Origin: Xanthomonas indica
GTDB lineage: Bacteria; Pseudomonadota; Gammaproteobacteria; Xanthomonadales; Xanthomonadaceae
Assembly (NCBI RefSeq): GCF_040529045.1
Contig: NZ_CP131914.1
Location: forward strand, 3,704,501-3,768,500
Length of the DNA stretch: 64,000 bases
Direction: 5' to 3'
Part shown: positions 62,401 through 64,000 of the stretch, piece by piece
Position numbering within the stretch: the first letter of the stretch is position 1
How the letters are laid out: every line of letters begins with the position of its first letter
Position numbers and translations under genes: made by a program
Notes under the pieces: generated by a model
Told to the model about the DNA's origin: nothing
Databases searched by the model: none
Seen by the model: only the letters and a program-made list of their open reading frames with translations

Positions 62401-63707
62401 CGGCCGGGAATGGGGAATCGGGAATGGGGAATGGGAAGAGCGGTCGCCCGCCCGGCCCCGGCTCCGCTGTTGCTTCAACCATTCCCCGTTCCCCATTCCC
62501 CATTCCCGGCGCAGCACCGCTGCGCATCGCCCTCGTCGCCGGCGAGGCCTCCGGCGATCTGCTGGGCGCGGGGCTGATCGAGGCGCTGCGCGCGCGCTAC
62601 CCCAACGCCGAGTTCGCCGGGGTCGGTGGCGAGGCGATGCGCCAGGCCGGTTGCGCGACCTGGTTCGACGCCAGCGAGTTGGCGGTGATGGGCCTGCTGG
62701 AAGTGCTGCGGCACCTGCCGCGCCTGCTCAAGCTGCGCCGCGCGCTGCGCGAGCGGGTGCTGGCCTGGCAGCCGGACGTGTTCGTCGGCATCGACGCCCC
62801 CGACTTCAATCTTGGCGTGGAGCGCTGGCTGAAGCAGCGCGGGCTGCGCACCGTGCATTACGTCAGCCCGTCGGTGTGGGCCTGGCGCGAGCAGCGCGCG
62901 GCCAAGATCGGCGCCAGCGCCGACCGGGTGCTGTGCCTGTTCCCGATGGAGCCGCCGATCTACGCCAGGCACGGCGTGGATGCGCGCTTCGTCGGCCATC
63001 CCATGGCCGACGCGATCGCGCTGCACGCCGACCACGACGCCGCGCGCGCCGCCCTCGGCGTGGCCGCCGACGTGCCGGTGCTGGCGGTGCTGCCGGGCAG
63101 CCGCCTGGGCGAGATCGGCAAGCTCGGCGACACCTTCTTCGCCGCCGCCGCGCAGGTGCTGCAGCAGCTGCCGAACGCGCGCGTGCTGGTGCCGGCCGCC
63201 AATGCCGCGTGCAAGGCGCTGATCGCCGAGCAACTCGCGCGCTCGGCCTTGCCGCCTGCCGCCACCCAGGTGCTGGACGGCAACGCGCGCACCGCGCTGC
63301 TCGCCGCCGACGCGGTGCTGCTGGCCTCCGGCACCGCGACCCTGGAAGCCATGCTGGTGAAGCGGCCGATGGTGGTCGGCTACAAGGTCGCCCCGCTCAC
63401 CTACCGCATCGTCAAGGCGCTGGGCTTGCTGAAGGTGGATCGTTACGCGCTGCCCAACATCCTGGCCGGCCACGATCTGGCGCCGGAACTGATGCAGGAC
63501 GCCTGTACGCCCGATGCGCTGGCCGCCGCCCTGCTACACTGGCTGCGCAACCCGCAGGCGGTGGCGGCGCTGCAGCCCGAGTACGAGCGCCTGCACCTGC
63601 TGCTGCGCCAGGACGCCTCGGCCCGCGCGGCGGATGCGGTGCTCGAATTGCTGGAGGGCCGGGATTCGGAAATCGGGAATCGGGAATCGTCAGGAGCAAC
63701 GGCATGA
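62397..63707 (+). CDS. lpxB: lipid-A-disaccharide synthase with repeat-derived ends
   Basis: A 436-residue GT19 glycosyltransferase joining UDP-diacylglucosamine and lipid X. The conserved core begins at about residue 41 ([20 protein letters not shown]) and has [31 protein letters not shown] and [17 protein letters not shown]. The start at 62397 overlaps lpxA (ATGA). The first 40 residues (including [10 protein letters not shown] and [13 protein letters not shown]) are translations of the arms of repeat copy 2, and the last 13 ([12 protein letters not shown]) of an arm of copy 3; neither is in E. coli LpxB. Confidence 0.94.
   Translation: MTAGNGESGMGNGKSGRPPGPGSAVASTIPRSPFPIPGAAPLRIALVAGEASGDLLGAGLIEALRARYPNAEFAGVGGEAMRQAGCATWFDASELAVMGLLEVLRHLPRLLKLRRALRERVLAWQPDVFVGIDAPDFNLGVERWLKQRGLRTVHYVSPSVWAWREQRAAKIGASADRVLCLFPMEPPIYARHGVDARFVGHPMADAIALHADHDAARAALGVAADVPVLAVLPGSRLGEIGKLGDTFFAAAAQVLQQLPNARVLVPAANAACKALIAEQLARSALPPAATQVLDGNARTALLAADAVLLASGTATLEAMLVKRPMVVGYKVAPLTYRIVKALGLLKVDRYALPNILAGHDLAPELMQDACTPDALAAALLHWLRNPQAVAALQPEYERLHLLLRQDASARAADAVLELLEGRDSEIGNRESSGATA
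62404..62509. repeat. G-rich/C-rich inverted repeat element, copy 2 (within lpxB 5' end)
   Basis: Left arm 62404-62435 (CCGGGAATGGGGAATCGGGA and on) and right arm 62479-62509 (CCATTCCCCGTTCCCCATTC and on) form an imperfect 30-bp hairpin with a 43-bp middle. The element lies wholly inside the open reading frame of lpxB, just after the start codon. Confidence 0.9.
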
Positions 63708-63781
63708 AGCGCCTCCTTTCCCCGCCGTCGCCGCAGCAGTCGCTTTTGTCCCATTCCCCATTCCCCACTCCCGATTCCCGG
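63659..63781. repeat. G-rich/C-rich inverted repeat element, copy 3 (lpxB/rnhB junction)
   Basis: Left arm 63659-63689 (CCGGGATTCGGAAATCGGGA and on) is at the end of lpxB; right arm 63750-63781 (CCCATTCCCCATTCCCCACT and on) is in the start of rnhB. The 60-bp middle contains the lpxB stop and the rnhB ribosome site and start. The mRNA could fold the two arms together over the rnhB start region. Confidence 0.9.
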
Positions 63782-64000
63782 CTTTACGCCGGCGTCGACG
63801 AGGCCGGCCGTGGTCCGCTGGCCGGGCCGGTGGCGGTGGCGGCGGTGGTGTTCGATCCGGCGCGCACCCGCATCAACGGGCTGGACGATTCCAAGCAACT
63901 GACTGCGGCGCGGCGCGAGACGCTGTACGCGCGCATCGTCGAGCGCGCGCTGGCCTGGCAGGTGGTGCTGATCGAGGCCGAGGAGATCGACCGCCTGAAC
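63704..64000 (+). CDS. rnhB: ribonuclease HII, N-terminal part (runs off the window)
   Basis: The first 99 codons. The start at 63704 overlaps the lpxB stop (ATGA) and follows AGGAG at 8 bp, so it is well supported. The core begins at residue 27 with [20 protein letters not shown], the [10 protein letters not shown] motif with catalytic Asp and Glu, then [15 protein letters not shown]. The leading residues [11 protein letters not shown] are encoded by the right arm of repeat copy 3. RNase HII removes ribonucleotides embedded in DNA. Confidence 0.95.
   Translation, partial: MKRLLSPPSPQQSLLSHSPFPTPDSRLYAGVDEAGRGPLAGPVAVAAVVFDPARTRINGLDDSKQLTAARRETLYARIVERALAWQVVLIEAEEIDRLN

Overview
The window is about 64 kb of very GC-rich DNA from a member of the Xanthomonadaceae, most likely Xanthomonas. 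The gene content supports this: a VirK-family secreted protein beside tRNA-Leu and rnr, the dapE/asnB and dapD-glnD-map neighbourhoods, the rpsB-to-rnhB housekeeping string, and two dispersed repeat families of the kind common in this group. No transposase, integrase, CRISPR array or rRNA was found. The exact species cannot be fixed by reading alone.

Layout. 1-2.4 kb: the 5' end of rnr, two identical tRNA-Leu(CAG) genes facing opposite ways around virK, and two small genes. 2.5-10 kb: a two-domain SGNH hydrolase, a MarR-controlled EmrAB/OprM-type tripartite efflux operon, and a divergent AraC regulator. 10-16.4 kb: parC, a membrane-anchored protein with a repetitive C-terminal half, a regulator/reductase divergent pair, a TetR gene and the remnant of a related TetR. 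16.5-25.2 kb: a leftward cluster (small exported protein, porin, FGGY kinase, class II aldolase, class III aminotransferase, a second aldolase-fold protein without its metal site, MFS carrier, aldehyde dehydrogenase) that looks like an uncharacterised carbohydrate-acid or amino-polyol pathway. 25.7-31.4 kb: bacterioferritin, penicillin-acylase-family hydrolase, beta-helix lipoprotein, diguanylate cyclase. 31.4-38.5 kb: lysE-asnB, dapE, a GNAT gene, arsC-like gene, a lipoprotein and dapD. 38.5-42 kb: glnD and map. 42.1-47.9 kb: a Csu-type chaperone-usher pilus locus lying between map and rpsB. 48-64 kb: rpsB, tsf, an HDOD-GGDEF gene, pyrH, frr, uppS, cdsA, dxr, rseP, bamA, lpxD, fabZ, lpxA, lpxB and the start of rnhB, covering translation, isoprenoid and phospholipid precursors, outer-membrane protein assembly and lipid A synthesis.

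Most striking observation. Upstream of asnB lies a complete, textbook-shaped transcription attenuator: a 31-codon leader ORF with five asparagine codons, an antiterminator segment embedded in its last codons, and a perfect hairpin followed by seven T. The same 14-nt sequence is used as antiterminator strand and as terminator strand. It predicts that asnB and the translationally coupled lysE exporter gene respond to charged tRNA-Asn.

Other points of note are a repeat element (G-rich/C-rich arms) present three times in the 52-64 kb block, twice positioned so that its arms are translated into the termini of LpxB and RnhB; a probably leaderless lpxD message; absence of skp between bamA and lpxD; a bacterioferritin without the haem-ligand methionine; and duplicated domains or genes (SGNH hydrolase, class II aldolase, pilus chaperone) in which one SGNH domain and one aldolase copy have lost catalytic residues.
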